Source: Welwitschia mirabilis (taxonomy: Eukaryota > Gnetophyta > Gnetopsida > Welwitschiales). Taken from it: a stretch of 64,000 bases of DNA. The notes below the pieces were generated by a model that had not been told where the DNA came from, did not search any database, and saw only the letters and a list, made by a program, of their open reading frames with translations. The DNA lies in the NCBI GenBank assembly GCA_051453625.1, contig JBOZIK010000001.1, positions 159,855,781 to 159,919,780 on the forward strand, read 5' to 3'. The translations under genes were made by a program, and so were the position numbers. Of this stretch, positions 25,763 to 38,347 are shown one piece after another; the stretch's first letter is position 1, and each line of letters begins with the position of its first letter.

Positions 25763-26480
25763 AATGAAGATGTTAACATGGAACATGAGGGATTGCATTA
25801 ACTTCTTATGACATGACAACATTGTTTAATGATGGAATGAAAGGAAAATTGATTTTTTTATGTGTATAGGAGATAAATATAAATGAAGTTATTAGCATGT
25901 AGGTGATTAGAAAGCTGTTTAAAAACTAAGGTTTTGCTATCAAACCAACATCATGTCTATAGGAAGTATTATGAATTATCCTTTAAAAGAGCTACAATGT
26001 ATCCTTAATGTGGTCTTCAAGAAGTATTTTAGCTTTCAGAGTAGATTAAAAAAATCCTTAGGTGTTAATTAACATTTTTGGAGTAGTGATTATTGAAAAG
26101 AAGATTACTTTTAAAATGATTTTTTCCAATTAAATTATTAGTCAAAATTTGTCTTACCTGTGGAGATTTTAATAATGTATGAGGACAAAATGAAAAGTTG
26201 AGGGAAGATTTTTGGTAAAATAAATGTATGGAATGAGTAGTTAGAGTATAGCAGGCTTTATAGACATTTCTATTAATAATTATTCACACATGAGGAATAA
26301 CATCAAATGCGAAAATTCTAGAATTTGTTGCAGATTTGATCACTTCATGCTTAATTCTTTAACTTCCAAATTTTATAGAAGATAAACTTATAAAAGTTAA
26401 TTCTAATCATCAATTCTTATTATTAGAATTCAAGAAAGTTGTTATAAGGCCTTTAGAGTTTTTAACTGAGGAAAAATATT
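25763..26480 (+). pseudogene. LINE endonuclease remnant
   Basis: MKMLTWNMRDCIN at 25763 corresponds to the conserved start MKILxWNxRGLN of plant LINE ORF2. Near 26150, CGDFNNV then QNEKL matches GDFNxVxxxxEK, and a later part (HTWG-like, then LLLEFKKVVIRPLEFL) fits the SDHxPxxL..RPFRF end. The part between start and GDFN is too decayed to align by eye. Confidence 0.6.
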
Positions 26481-27039
26481 TGAAAGACAACAAAGAGAGT
26501 AAAAACAAGTAAAAAGTATGTATAGGATACTTAATACAAAGTGTGAAGCAAATCAAAGATGATTACAAATAAAATGTTTAAATCATCAAACGCTAACCTA
26601 GAAAGTTAAAAAGAAAAAATAGTAACTTTGGATAAGAAATTAAGAATATTCATGACAAAATCAGAGATCAAGAATAAATAGATATGAATGAAAGAGAGTA
26701 GGTATTACCTAAAGAATACTATAATATCTTAAAAAAGAAAAGAGGATATACTAGAGCCAAAAGATTAGAATAGACTAAAAAATATTTGGGAATGAAAATA
26801 CTCAATTTTTTCATTGATATGATTTCATTAGGAAATTACAAACTTAAACAGAAGATATTTAGTTAAAATATGGAACTTAAATCATTGATAAAAAAATAGG
26901 TTAAAAATAATTAGATATTTTAAGAATATCTTATATAAGGGAAATAAATGAAATAAAAAATTGTAAATAGTTTCATTAACTATTGATAGAAGAATCTAGA
27001 TGAAAGATATTCCAAATTTAAATGCTACTTTTACTTATA

Positions 27040-28100
27040 AAAATGAATCAATAATTTGGTTTTCTCTATTCCTACTAATAAGTCCTTAAGTTCTAATGGG
27101 TTTTCTATTAAATTTTTAAGAAATTATAGTCCTTAGATAAAAATGATGATTATGATATGATTTTTGAATTATGGAGATGTAATACTATTCTAAAAGAGAT
27201 TAAGTGGATAATGATCTTACCTAAGAAAAATGATGTGAAAAATATGAAGAATATGAGATCCTTTACCTTTGTACACTTGTTTATGAACTTTTATCAAAAT
27301 TTCTAAACATTAGGATAAAGAAGATCTTACCATCTATCATAGCTTATGAATAGACATGATTTGTTAAAGGTAGATACATTATTGATGAAATCTTTCTAGT
27401 ATAAAAGATTACTCATTTAGCTTCTATATATAAACAACCTTGAGTAGAACTTAAGCTAGATATCTCCAAAGCATTTGATAGAATTAGTTAGAAGTTTAGA
27501 CGAAGGTACTAATAAGATATGGATTTTTTGATCATTTGATTAAAAAACTTTAATCATGTTCTATGTCTAGTGATTTCAACATCCTAGTTGATTAGTTTAT
27601 AAATAAAAACTTTGTGCTAGTAGTATTCTTGGCCAAGGAGACCTTATCTCTTCTTATTTGTTTATCATAGTTACCAAAGACCTTGCAGCTAAATATTGAG
27701 GTCTAAGGGCTTGGAAAAAAATTAAAGGTATTTAAGCTTATGGATTTCCACATTTTATTCATTCTTAACTTGTTACCGATACTCCTATTCTTTATTGCAA
27801 ATCAATCATATATTTTCAATATCAAGGGACTTTTACATCATTTTTAATAGACTTTGAGGATTATGACTAATCTTACTAAGAGGAAAATGTATTTCTTTAA
27901 TTTATCTAATGAGGATGAAAAGACTTCTATTAATTTGTTTGGATTTTTTATTCATCATCTTCTAATCAAGTACCTAGGTATGCCTTTGTTAATTATATGA
28001 ACAACAACTTATGAAATGAAATAATAGATAAAAATCAATTAGAGGCTAGCACATTAAAGGGGTGAATTTCTATCTCAAGTGGGAAGATTTTAGCTTATAG
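27040..28100 (+). pseudogene. LINE reverse transcriptase remnant
   Basis: FSIPTNKSLSSNGFSIKFL near 27060 matches the opening SIxxxKSPGPDGFxxxFF. KKILPSIIAYE, FVKGRYIIDEI (about 27315-27390) and ELKLDISKAFDRIS (about 27450) match KILPxIIxxxQxAFVKGRxIxDxI and KLDxxKAFDRVxW. The catalytic box that should read FADDT is LVTDTPILYC near 27770, so the first Asp is gone. YLGMPL near 27970 and GEFLSQVGRF near 28060 match YLGxPL and xFLSxGGRxxLI. Clear plant L1-type, clearly dead. Confidence 0.75.
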
Positions 28101-28900
28101 ATCATTATTTACAATCAAGCCCCTTTTTTTTATTGTCTACACTTAAATCACCATCTTATGCCATTCAGTTAATTTAGAATATGGACGAATCCTTTCTTTA
28201 TCCATAAATAACAAGAAAATAGTGCACCTAATAAAATGAAAGGAAATTTATACACCTAAGCAATATGAAAGGTTTGAGCTTTAAAGACATGCTTTTCTTA
28301 AATTTGGCTTTGATAGATAAGTTATTATGGTAATTGCAATAGATACTAATCCATGGATTCAAGTTATGAAAAGGAAATATCTTTATGATAATATGGCTTT
28401 TATGATATGATCCAAAGATACCTAATGCTTCCCAAATTTAGAGGGGTTTTGAACAAATCAAAACTTGTTCTTGTAGTTACTTGTTTTTATATAATGAAAG
28501 CTACTATTAGCAAGAGAAAGAAGATTATAACATGAATAAGTGTTATGTGTTACTTCATTGAAATAGGCACTATGATAATACCATCAACTTTGGAATAGTT
28601 CTAATCTTTCATCTGAAGGAAAATTATTTACCTATAAAATCATCAAGAGTATACATCCAAGTAGATCATATCTTAAACTACGGAGATCATTGAGCATGAT
28701 ACTAATAGATGATGCATGCATGGGAAAGATCAAATCCATCTATTTTTAAATCATGAAAATGTTAGACTATTAAGGGAAAATGTGGGAGAATTAAAGGCTT
28801 TCATTTATACACATAAGGATGTCCAAAAATCTATTATTTAATGGTAAAATACATATTCGATAATGAAAAAAATCTATTTGTTTTAGTCTTATTATTAACT
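28101..28900 (+). pseudogene. LINE ORF2 C-terminal remnant
   Basis: After RT, GLSFKDMLFLNLALIDKLLW (about 28270) matches the block GLGFRxLxxFNxALLAKxxWR found downstream of RT in plant LINEs, with a following HGFKL.KGNIF piece matching LWxxVLKxKYF. The expected zinc-binding region after it is faint. Confidence 0.6.
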
Positions 28901-29251
28901 ATTCAACCACATTTGGAATGGTAGAGGTAGGTAATAGTTCCAAGGAAATGCTTTCTCCTTCAAGCATACTTGGATCTTCATGCTAAAAGTTAGGAAAGAC
29001 TATGTTTAACTTAAAAGATTTTTTTCATTTTTCATAATGACCTTCCTATTTTTAGTAATGCCTTATTATATCTCCTTTCATTTGTTTTGTTTTAACTTTG
29101 ATGATTTTCTATAGTGTCCTACTAAGACTATTAATATTGTTGGGCCTAATGTCTATTATGGCATCCCATAATTGTATAACTTTAGGTGTATTTGGAGATG
29201 GATTGTACTTTTTTCTGAAATCTTTCAAAGTAAAAGAGTTCTAGTTTCTTT

Positions 29252-29289
29252 CAAAAAAAACATGGGTTTAATTTAAAAAAAAAAAAGGA
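29252..29289 (+). other. A-rich runs at probable LINE 3' end
   Basis: Two A runs (8 and 13 long) separated by catgggtttaattt follow the LINE C-terminal coding. They could be the remains of a poly(A) tail. Confidence 0.4.
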
Positions 29290-29290
29290 G

Positions 29291-32200
29291 TTAGAGTAAA
29301 GGAACTATAGATAATTATTGAAAACTCATCGAAAAGGGAATGTTTTAACTCCTTTCATTTTTTTTAAATGATGGTAACATAAATGATAATGATTTGCACT
29401 ATTCTATTAATTTTGATAGCATTAGACATTGTATTTATAATTGTCATCTATTTATTCAGTTCAATAATAATAATAGACACTAAAGTTACTAATGATTTCA
29501 TGTTTAATGCATTAGTGTTGGTATAGGAAAACTTGTCTTTAATAGGAATGTTCTCCTGAAATCTTAAAAAACTTCAACCTTCATGTACTAGTTACAAAAT
29601 GATGGATATACTATTTTATTTAATGAAGGAAATCATAGAAATTATTTTACATAATTTTGACAAGCAAGAGTTCATAAAGGTCATTACATGTGAATATTAC
29701 AATGTTTATGTCTCTATATTAAAACAAGATCTACTTATAATCATTGAATCATTAAATATAATGGAAGTATGAGCTTAGGGAAATATTAATTCTTAATATT
29801 TAAAACATGTACATAAACAAAATAATAGCAATTAAAAATGACAATAATATATAATTTTTATGGATTACATTAAAGAAGATAAAATATATAACTAATTTCT
29901 TGGAATTATAGGATAATATATATTTAGATCATTGACAGTAATTCACTTTAATATTTCCTCTTTTATCCCTATCTTTATCAATGTTGAACATACTTAGTAT
30001 TAGTTAATAATTTACTAGAGAAAAGTAGGTATTCTTAGCATGCCATAAAAATTTGGTTTTATTTGCTTTTAAGAGTTTCATAGAGTGACTTTGCATTTGA
30101 CCTAGAATCAGAAAATAATCTCAAAGTTAATAATCAAATTGAATGTATAGTAAACAAGAGTTCTAGTATTGTATAAGAACACCATGAATGAACTTATATA
30201 TGAGTTGTTAGAAGCACTCACCTCACCTCACATATTATGCACTGCACTATCAAGTGAATTCCTGGATTTTCTTAAGCAAAAAGACATGTAACTGATCTAC
30301 ATTTCAAAATGAGAAAAATAAAAGACAAAACCAAATTCATAAGATAATGATTAGGTTTCATTCTTTAGGATATACTTAATACATCATGATAGGAAGACTT
30401 AACATCCCTCAAAACTTTTTCCACTGAAAACATTTAACTAAGATTTTGAAGATGAAAATGTAATTGAAATGTAGTTAGTTCATAAGAGTAGTCAATCGAG
30501 AACATACAACAAAGCTATATAAGTCTTATTGTTAAAGTCTAAGAAATCAAGAAATCAATGACAATGCTAAGGATTTAACATCAACAAAAACATTATACGA
30601 CAAACATTTTATTATGAATAGAAGATCTACCTTGAATAATAAAGTCTTTTGCTGTTGTTTTTAGTTATTATAGGATGATCCCAAGAAAATAATGATTGCA
30701 TTCTTTATCATTAATGATATGAGTCAAACAATAATGATTTCCATAGAATATTGCCATAGAAGATGAAGTAATAACTACTTGTCTTCTTGTTCTATAAGTA
30801 ATGGCCGCCTTAAGGTTGACATTTTTGTAGAGCTTTTTTTCATTGAAGAAACCTTGAAAAAGTTTTTGCAATGTGGGAGTCATAGTTGATCCTTTAATGA
30901 ATACCATGTTTTCAATTTATAATAGGTCCATCTCAGCACTAATAAAGCATTTTCATATGTAGTAATTTCTAGTTATCATGGAAGTAAAACAATATGTCAA
31001 TAACAAACAAGAATAGAACTTCAAAAAATTTATTAGAACATATAGGAAAATAAATAGAAATAAATAGTTGCTTTGGATTAGATATAACCTTGACAAAACC
31101 ATTAATAAGATTAGAAGAGTATTTATAAATGAAGATAGTTACTATAAAAAACTTTTTCACTAATAATATATTGCACTAGTAATATAAATGTAGTCCATCA
31201 AAGTAGTATTTTTACTAGGAAGATAATAAATTTGGAAGTTACTAAAAGTTCATGTAAAATTCATCTTTTTAAATGAAGGATTAAATCAAGAAATTTAAAT
31301 CATACAATTAGAAGGCATTGTAGTAAAGATTTAAATCCTTAAATATTACAAAAATATCTTCCAACACATGGTTCATGAAGATAGGTCACTTTCTTCATAT
31401 TATTGACTATAAAAACTCTTGTGTAATCTATAATGTATACATGAAATCATATAAAAATGGAAAAGCAATAATTTCTATTGTAGATTTAAAAAAAGAAAAA
31501 AGAAAAGAAAAAGGAAGCCTCCATTACACCTTCATAATGCTGGATCTTATCCTAGCTAATCACTTTTTTGATTCTAAGAAACTAGTTATTTGATAAGATT
31601 TGAATAATTTTAAGTATCATAAATAGTTGATCAATGAATATAAAGTAATACATTACATGATACAAAATAATCCAATGGATCCAAGAAGAAAACCCATACA
31701 TAAAAGCTAACTAAAATAATAATGTTTCATATACTCACTGGAAAATCATTTTCAACTAATACATAATTTAGCATAAGTTATTTTAATAGAATAATTTAAA
31801 TTTTCTATAGATTATTAATATAAGTAATCATCTAAAAGGAGCATCAAGTATATTAAAATATGTGCTCAAAACCATACGTTTTGGGACTATATTTACCAAA
31901 GTTGGAGAAACTCTAGATGAACACTCTCACTTTAGTTGGTTAAAAGTTAAAAATAAAACTTCTATAATAGCAACAAGTGATAAATGTAAATTATTTTATG
32001 CAATATTAGATGATTTACCTTTAGAAATAAAATGAACAAAATGTACCATTACGTGATGTAAACAATGTAGTTTATTACTACATATAAGGTATATTATATG
32101 TCAATGATTATTTCTTATTAGGCAAATGTTCATTTGTTATGATTGCAAGTACCAAGAGTCTAAGAAATAATTTATACTTGTCACATGTCTCACATGAAAA

Positions 32201-32957
32201 GAAAAATTTTTAGAAGAAGTAATTAACTAAAACAATATACTATGCTAGTTAATTAAGATAGGACCTAACAATGATAATCTTCTCTTGCATAGAACAAATA
32301 ACTTATTAGGAGCATAATAAATTTACTATACGATACAAAAAAAATTAGAAATTGGTTGTAGAACCAAAAATTTTTCCATGTGTCACCTACAATTTTATAT
32401 GTGATTTATGAAAAAATCTATACTTTTTAAAAAATCAACATTGTGAGGTCCTCCTTGAAAGTAATCAGGGACATCGCTCTTGGAAATTATAATACATTTG
32501 TAAGTTTTACAACTATGTAAGAAGAATAAGTAAACATCATTATATTAGTTTGTTTACAACATTATTATACATCTTGACTTTAGCTATTAAAAGATACTAC
32601 ATTCTTTCATTGTTAGGTTGTTGTGGCTATGTTTAACATGCTAAAAAGTAGTGCTATGAATATATTTTTGTATAGTTTTTATATGCCACTAATGAATCTA
32701 AAAACACAATAAATTATTTAGTAATGCTCTTTGTAATGTTGCTTGAAATAGTATCATGTTATTAAGTTTTCTCCTAATTCTTTAACTGGAAGTAGTTTCT
32801 TGCCTTGTCCCCATCCTTTTTTTTTTTAAATTGAATAAGAAAATAAAACCCCTTCTTCATTAAAGTATCATAGAAGGTAAGAAAGTTTACATCTTCATGA
32901 TAAGAAACAAGATGATAGAGCCAAGAGATAAAGAGGTCAATGCATTAATGCTAAACA
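29291..32957. other. AT-rich region, mostly unassigned
   Basis: Apart from the Hsp70-like fragment at 30750-30945, nothing was recognised. Frames at 30969-31160 (minus) and 31375-31593 (plus) have no family resemblance. This is the longest stretch without retroelement signal in the right half of the window. Confidence 0.45.
30750..30945 (-). pseudogene. Hsp70 nucleotide-binding-domain fragment
   Basis: On the minus strand MVFIKGSTMTPTLQKLFQGF then FNEKKLYKNVNLKAAITY matches the conserved Hsp70 segment [20 protein letters not shown] then FNGKELxKSINPDEAVAY, and CAEMDLL-stop-IEN just before it fits DAKMDKSxVHD. This is about 65 residues near the end of the ATPase domain of a protein that is normally about 650 residues. 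The second Gly of GGST is kept while the first is Lys. No further Hsp70 sequence was seen upstream or downstream, so it looks like a small captured or leftover pseudogene piece, not an exon of a working gene. Confidence 0.6.
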
Positions 32958-34862
32958 AGCAAAAATTGACATGATTAATTAATTATTATGATACTCTTAT
33001 TTATTTATTATGCTTAAGGCTATAATAATTTAGTTTTACTAATAATGTATCTTCACATTATTATTTTGTAGAACATTTTTAGGATTTGAAGGATTGTGGC
33101 AGTAGATGGAGGTGTTCTAATCAACTTTAGCTGTGGCATCAATTCTAAGAGTGGTGGCACTAGATACCATTCATAGAACAGGTCAAGACTTACATTTTTT
33201 ATCCTTTCTACTACAACCAATAAATTTGTAGGATATACAAAATCAGTTGATAAATGACAAATATTATCTAAGAAAAGCCCCCTCGATTTGGTCAGATGGT
33301 TAAAAAATAACCCCATTAGGATTTGGACACTCTAAATAATAACCCATATTAAGCCCTGAGAATCCTAATTTGTAATTCTAATTTGTCTTGTAAATATCCA
33401 ACTTTAGTTTAATTGAAGGAATTGATAGTCAGATTGATAAAATAGATTACTAAAGATTTAGTTATGAGTTCTTTCTAGATCTCCAATCAGGGGTGTCCTA
33501 GCTTTTAAGCTAACATGATATTTCTTTAATTAGAATTAAGTGCTTTTGAATAATTATATGATTTCACACATTTGAAACCAAGTTTTGCATGTTCTTTCCT
33601 TAGTTCATTACTTTGATATCAATTTGTGATTTCTTCATACTTGTTATGCTTAGATTTGGCTATGACATGTCAAGCACTTTAAGTTTTCATGGGTGATTCT
33701 TCTTGTTTTTACTTTAGTTTCATAACCTAAACCTTTATTTAATGGATCTTGCATGAACCCTACTTTTCGTGCTTACAATATTCTTATTGTGAAGGCTAAA
33801 GTGGTTTGTGGATATTACCAACATCATATTGTGGATGATATTATGCCACTATGCTTGAGCTGAATGGATAGACTTGACATGAGTTATTGAAACTAAGGAG
33901 TAAAGATACATGAGCTTAGTTACAGACTCTTGCTATCTTTAAAGTTATTATGCTAAATCTTTAAGATATGTCCCATTCCTAAGCTTGCTTATACATTTTA
34001 AACACTATTATCCATCTTTTATTGTGCTTGTTTTATTGATAATTCATAATATTTATTCTTGTGAAATATCAAGACTAAGACTATGCTACAATCAAAAGTC
34101 CTAATTTATTTGGTAAAAGTTAGGTTTAGCTTGAGGATAGTGGCATGGTAGTTATAGTGAGGTACACACAAAATTTATATTATATCCCTTTTTAGTTCCC
34201 TTTCTTTTGTTTTCTTTCCATTAGTTCTTTTCCTTAGTTTTTCTATTTTTCTTTTCTTCTAATGGATGGTCCATTATCCAAGTGATGCATCAACTAGCTT
34301 TTTCTTCTTTTAGTTTTTCTCACTAGTGAATTGGTATTGATCATGTATAGCACGTGATTGACAAAACTTAAATTGGTGACTTATTTTTTCTTTATCTTTC
34401 TTCTTTTCTTTTTTTCTTTTAATTTTTAATACAAAGATTATTTACCATAGTATATCCAATATTCTTACTTGGACCGATATTTTGTAGATTTTAAGAAAAG
34501 ATAGGAAAACCAAAAAAAAAAAAAAAAAATTCTTTTCTATATCTATCTCTCTATCATCTCTTTATCTCTTTTTCCCTGCCCTATCTCATGTGAATTTCTT
34601 AGTAGATACTTGTAGATAAATTTGAAGAATGTCATCATAAAAATGGCTTAGGGAAGTGCTTTAATATATGCAATTTTCATTCCTACATTGTTATTTTATT
34701 ACATTACATAGTAGTCAATTTTTGCATTTTTGCATTATTCCTTTCCATTATTATTGCATGGTCTTAATCTGTCAATTAGTTGTAATGACTTACCTTTTCA
34801 AATTATCTATTATCCTAAGACCCATGTAACAATCTTTTACCAAACAAAGCTTAAGTCAAACA
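32958..34862 (+). repeat. 5' LTR of third Athila-like element
   Basis: 32958-34127 aligns with 41323-42487 (shared words include tttggtaaaagttag and catgagttattga-like strings); the 5' copy lacks about 40 bases near its start. The right border is set by the primer site at 34865; if the true border is nearer 34140, where TGGCATGG could be a poorer primer site, the LTR would be about 1.2 kb. An A run lies at about 34511-34529. Confidence 0.55.
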
Positions 34863-34864
34863 AT

Positions 34865-34882
34865 TGACGCTGTTGTCCAATG
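34865..34882 (+). other. Primer binding site, tRNA-Asp type (decayed)
   Basis: TGACGCTGTTGTCCAATG fits TGGCGCCGTTGCCGGGGA with mainly transition differences. It is followed after about 200 bases by gag. Confidence 0.5.
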
Positions 34883-35074
34883 TCATTGGTGCTATCGACC
34901 TTCTGTAGTGGAACTCTTTCATCTTTTATGAATTAAACATTTGTAACCTTCTAATACCTTTGAAAGAATGTGTGCATTCAAAGAAGTGATTTTTATTAAC
35001 TATTTTCTTATGTTACATAAAATAGCAACGAACATCTAATAGTAGGCTACATTGCATCCCTATTAATCTTGAAA

Positions 35075-35760
35075 TGAACCATGAGTCAGATCATGAGAGT
35101 AACCCTATCGCTAGAGGCTATTCACATGAAAGATCTTAAGAAAACCTAAACAAGCCATTAGCTTTTAAATTTCATAACTCTAAAAGCAACTTTAATCTCA
35201 ACCAATTTAGATGTACTTTGAAAAAATACCTCAATTAGAATGTCTAGGTACACTTTCATGTATTATTCAACCTTCCAATAAAAATAGAATTAACTTTAAA
35301 CCAATAATCATTCAAATACTTCCACATTTTCATGGCTTAAAGTTTGAAGATCCCTTTCTACATCTTAAGAAATTTGAATGTGTCCTCTCAAAAATTTCTC
35401 AAAGGTATAACACAACTGATGCACTTAGATTAACTCTAATCCATTTCTCCTTCAAAGAGAAAGGAAAATATTAGTTTTACACCTTGAAATTTGTTTTTGT
35501 CACAACTTGGACAAAACTTAACCAAGCTTTAATTAGCAAATTTATCCCTAGTCATAAACCCACTGCCATCAGATGTGTAATAATGAACTTACAACAATAA
35601 GGCCTTAAAAACTTCTCCCACACATTAAAAATATTTAAGAATCTATTGCTTAAGTGCCATCAACATGGATTTGAACAAGGTAGAGTTATAAGTTTTTTAT
35701 GAAGGCATTTCATCTAACCATAGACAACTTGTGGAGATAATATGTAGAGATAGCTTCCTA
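35075..35760 (+). pseudogene. gag: Gag remnant of third Athila-like element
   Basis: The open frame 35211-35474 contains LPHFHGLKFEDPFLHLKKFE, which matches the start of plant Athila/Tat gag capsid (FHGLPxEDPxxHLKxFE), and LTLIHFSFKEKGKY matches LRxFPFSLKDKAKxWL. Downstream in the same region YTLKFVFVTTWTKLNQALIS and FIPSHKPTAIR match LPxGSIxTWxxxxxxFLxKFFPxxRxxxIR. A possible original start is MNHESDHESNP near 35078. The frame breaks at 35474, where TAG stands for the expected Trp. C-terminal gag is visible only in pieces to about 35760. Confidence 0.75.
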
Positions 35761-36562
35761 CACCTAGAAATTAATGAAGCATGGGATTTCCTTGAAATTG
35801 TAGCTAAAAGTTCAAATAATTGAAGAAGCGTAATGAACCTAGATGATCATACCAAAATATCAAGTCTACTAGCATCTTCAAAATCCCAGACAATACTAAA
35901 GTTAATCAAAAGTTAGAAGTATTTTTAGAGAAGATTAAGTCTCTTAACACAACCCCTAAATCCATTATTTCATAACCTCATTATAAAATTTATCTTATAG
36001 ACACATATGAAACCTTAGAATGCCCATCTATCCCTATGTTTCAAGGTGTAGTAAAAAAATAAGTAAATGTTGTAGGATAATAATGGCAAAACTAATGAGT
36101 AAACAAGATAATTCTAGATGAAGAAACCACCCTAATTTCTCATGAAAATAAGATAATTCTAATCAAGAATTAACTAGCAAGCCTAACAACTTAAATCCTC
36201 CCTTAACTTCCAACTCCTTAGAAAACACACTTAATAAGTTCATGGAAGCCCAATAATATATCAACACATGCAACATTATTTCAACCAAAAAACTTATTCC
36301 ACGTTGCAAAAGTTAGAATAGGTTAACACAAATCCTTACACCACTCAAACAACATGAGAAGGATAAGATTATTACTATAAATGAGCCTAACCCTAGGAGT
36401 TATAAGTTGATGAAAGACCCACAGATTAAAGAAACCAAGGCTAACCATTTAAGAAGTGGAAAGAAAATCAAGAAGAATGTAGAAGAGAAATAGCACCAAG
36501 AAGAAGTTTAACAAAATGAGCCTAAAAATAAGAAAGAATAGAAAAGAAGCATCAAGTAGAAG

Positions 36563-37110
36563 ATGCTTCAACTTATAAAGGATTCCTACCTTTTTTTTTC
36601 CAATAACTTATGGAAAACCAATTGGCTAAAAAAAATAAGAAGCATTTTAGATTTTAAGGAAGTAAAAATCAACATTCCTCTTTTAGAAGCTATCAAGAAA
36701 GTACCCTCATATGCGAAATTCCTAAAGGACTTGTGTACTATTAAGAGGATGATGAATGTGAAAAGTAAGCCTTCCTTATCCAACAAACTAATACAATTAT
36801 TTAAAATCAAATTCCCCTAAAATATAAAGATCCAGGATGCCTAGCCATAGTCATCACAATTGGAAATGCATATTTCAAGCAAACCTTGTTAGATCTTAGA
36901 GCTAGTATGAATCTTTACATCATTATATTTACAATGAACTTGGTCTAACTAATTGTATAGTAGAGGATGTTATTATTTAAGTAGAAAATTATTACTTTTC
37001 TATAGACTTTGTAGTTTTGGAGATGGAGCAGACTAGAAATAATTTTGTTTCCATAGTCTTGGGTAGATCTTCTTTCTTGTTATTTCTAATGCTCTTATGA
37101 ACTAAAGGAT
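36563..37110 (+). pseudogene. pol (PR): Aspartic protease remnant of third Athila-like element
   Basis: The frame 36563-36820 holds INIPLLEAIKKVPSYAKFLK then DLCTIKR, a signature just upstream of Athila protease. Near 36820, KDPGCLAIVITIGNAYFKQT then LLDLRASMNL matches the active site LxDLGASxNL: Asp is kept but Gly is Arg, which would disable the loop. After a shift, VENYYFSIDFVVLEME and SIVLGRSSFL match the second half. It would have processed Gag-Pol. Confidence 0.8.
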
Positions 37111-37116
37111 GGTCTT

Positions 37117-37524
37117 ATGAAGATTTCATTTGGAAATATTACTATTGAATTAAATATCTTTAATGTTATAAAACAACCTGAGGATTTTGAAGGAGTTGCA
37201 TTTGTTGAAAATCTTGATGATGAGATTGAAATACCTTCTTATGACCAATACATTTTCACTATTCCTCCATCTTCTCATGATTGTGATTCATATTTGATCT
37301 TGAAAAATAACCTTTATCTTGAAATGAAATCCCCTCTTAAAGATTTTAGGTATATATTTGATAATAATCATACTCATTCTTTGATTATTAATTCATTCGT
37401 ATCTTCATCTAGGAAAGATGTCTTGCAAGAATTTTTGGATAATTATAGGAAAGGAATAAGATGGTCTACTTATGACTTGAAAGGTTTAAATCATAATGAG
37501 TGTTCTCCCCATATCATTTTTTAG
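37117..37524 (+). pseudogene. pol (RT): RT N-terminal remnant, longest intact Athila frame
   Basis: A 135-codon frame, unusually long for this window. It opens with FGNITIELNIFNVIK, which is the protease-RT linker (MEFxGxxIxFNIFxAMKxP), and continues with LEMKSPLKDFRYIFDNNHTH (RT entry LELKPLPxHLKYxFLGxN) and VLQEFLDNYRKGIRWSTYDL (LxxxLxxxKxAIGWxxADIKGI). It ends at HIIF-stop, just where LEExxKPxRxPQRR should follow. No palm domain is found afterwards. Confidence 0.8.
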
Positions 37525-38198
37525 GTTTTGTGGAGTATTACCATGAAAGCATCCCTAGAAATATTTGTTACTTTATTGCCCATCCTACCCCTTTGAGTTT
37601 GAGAGCCATAGTCCTTCAGAGTTTTTCTCTTCATCCACACATGAACATAATTTTTATGAGCCTAATCTAGATTTACTGTACAATTTTGAATTGGAATTAT
37701 TTGTCAATAATCTAGCCTTAGGTTGTTTAGATCAACCCATGAAAGGTCCAAATGGGTTCAAGAATGTCTATTTCATAGAACATCCAAGCTACACTCATTC
37801 ATCCCATTCCCACTTTAACCATTTTTGATCACCCACATCACCTTCATATAATCTTATGTCACCCACATTTCATCTATCCCTTTAATCCTCTCATGAGTTT
37901 ATGAGACTTAATGATCTTGATTAATGGCCTTTTCCTTAATCCACTAATAAAGAGATCTTTTACCTTGTCAAAGTTTAGTTTATATTTTGTAAGTTTTTGC
38001 TTTTTCATGAGCTAGTCCCTTATGTTTTTAAGTTCTTTATTAAGGTTTGTATGCACTAGAGATCTCCAATTTGGAAACAAGTAAATAGGTGTTTTTTCTT
38101 CTTTTATGGGTTTTCTTTGTTTCAAAGCATTTACAAGGATGAGATCATTTCGCCATTAGGTCAATAAGCCAATGATCCCTTTCATGTGCCATGAATAT
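37525..38198 (+). other. Deletion scar and pol tail of third Athila-like element
   Basis: After RT stops, no palm, RNase H or integrase core is readable. Near 37860-37950 the text resembles the sequence just after the integrase end of the second Athila-like remnant at about 15325-15400 (fragments catctatccctt, gagtttatgagactta, atggccttttcct). The frame 37565-37828 has no recognised function. Confidence 0.45.
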
Positions 38199-38347
38199 TG
38201 TGCGTGTGTGTATGTGTGTGTATGTATTTGAGAGAGAGAGAGTGTGAGAGAGAGTGTGAGAGATAGATAGATAGAGAGAGAAAGAAAGAGAGAGAGACAG
38301 AGAGAAAGAGAAGAGAAGAGAAGGGAAGAGAAGAGAAGAGAAGAGAA
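38199..38347 (+). repeat. Compound microsatellite (GT)n(GA)n(GATA)n(GAAGA)n
   Basis: GT-rich run, then GA, a short GATA stretch, and GAAGA repeats. It generates two overlapping Ser/Leu-rich antisense frames (38145-38375) that are not genes. Confidence 0.9.

Larger units (their letters stand above)
24600..29290 (+). mobile_element. Plant L1-like LINE remnant
   Basis: Holds an endonuclease beginning MKMLTWNMRD at 25763, an RT and the usual plant LINE C-terminal region, all on the plus strand. The 3' end is placed near 29290, after two A-rich runs. The 5' end is uncertain: an ORF1 is expected upstream of 25763 but I could not recognise its domains in 24600-25750. Heavily decayed by stops and frameshifts. 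Confidence 0.7.

Noticed and set aside
34141-34158. Alternative primer site TGGCATGGTAGTTATAGT for the third Athila-like element
   Set aside because: Fits tRNA-Asp less well than 34865-34882, though it lies nearer the end of LTR homology; kept as a possibility only.
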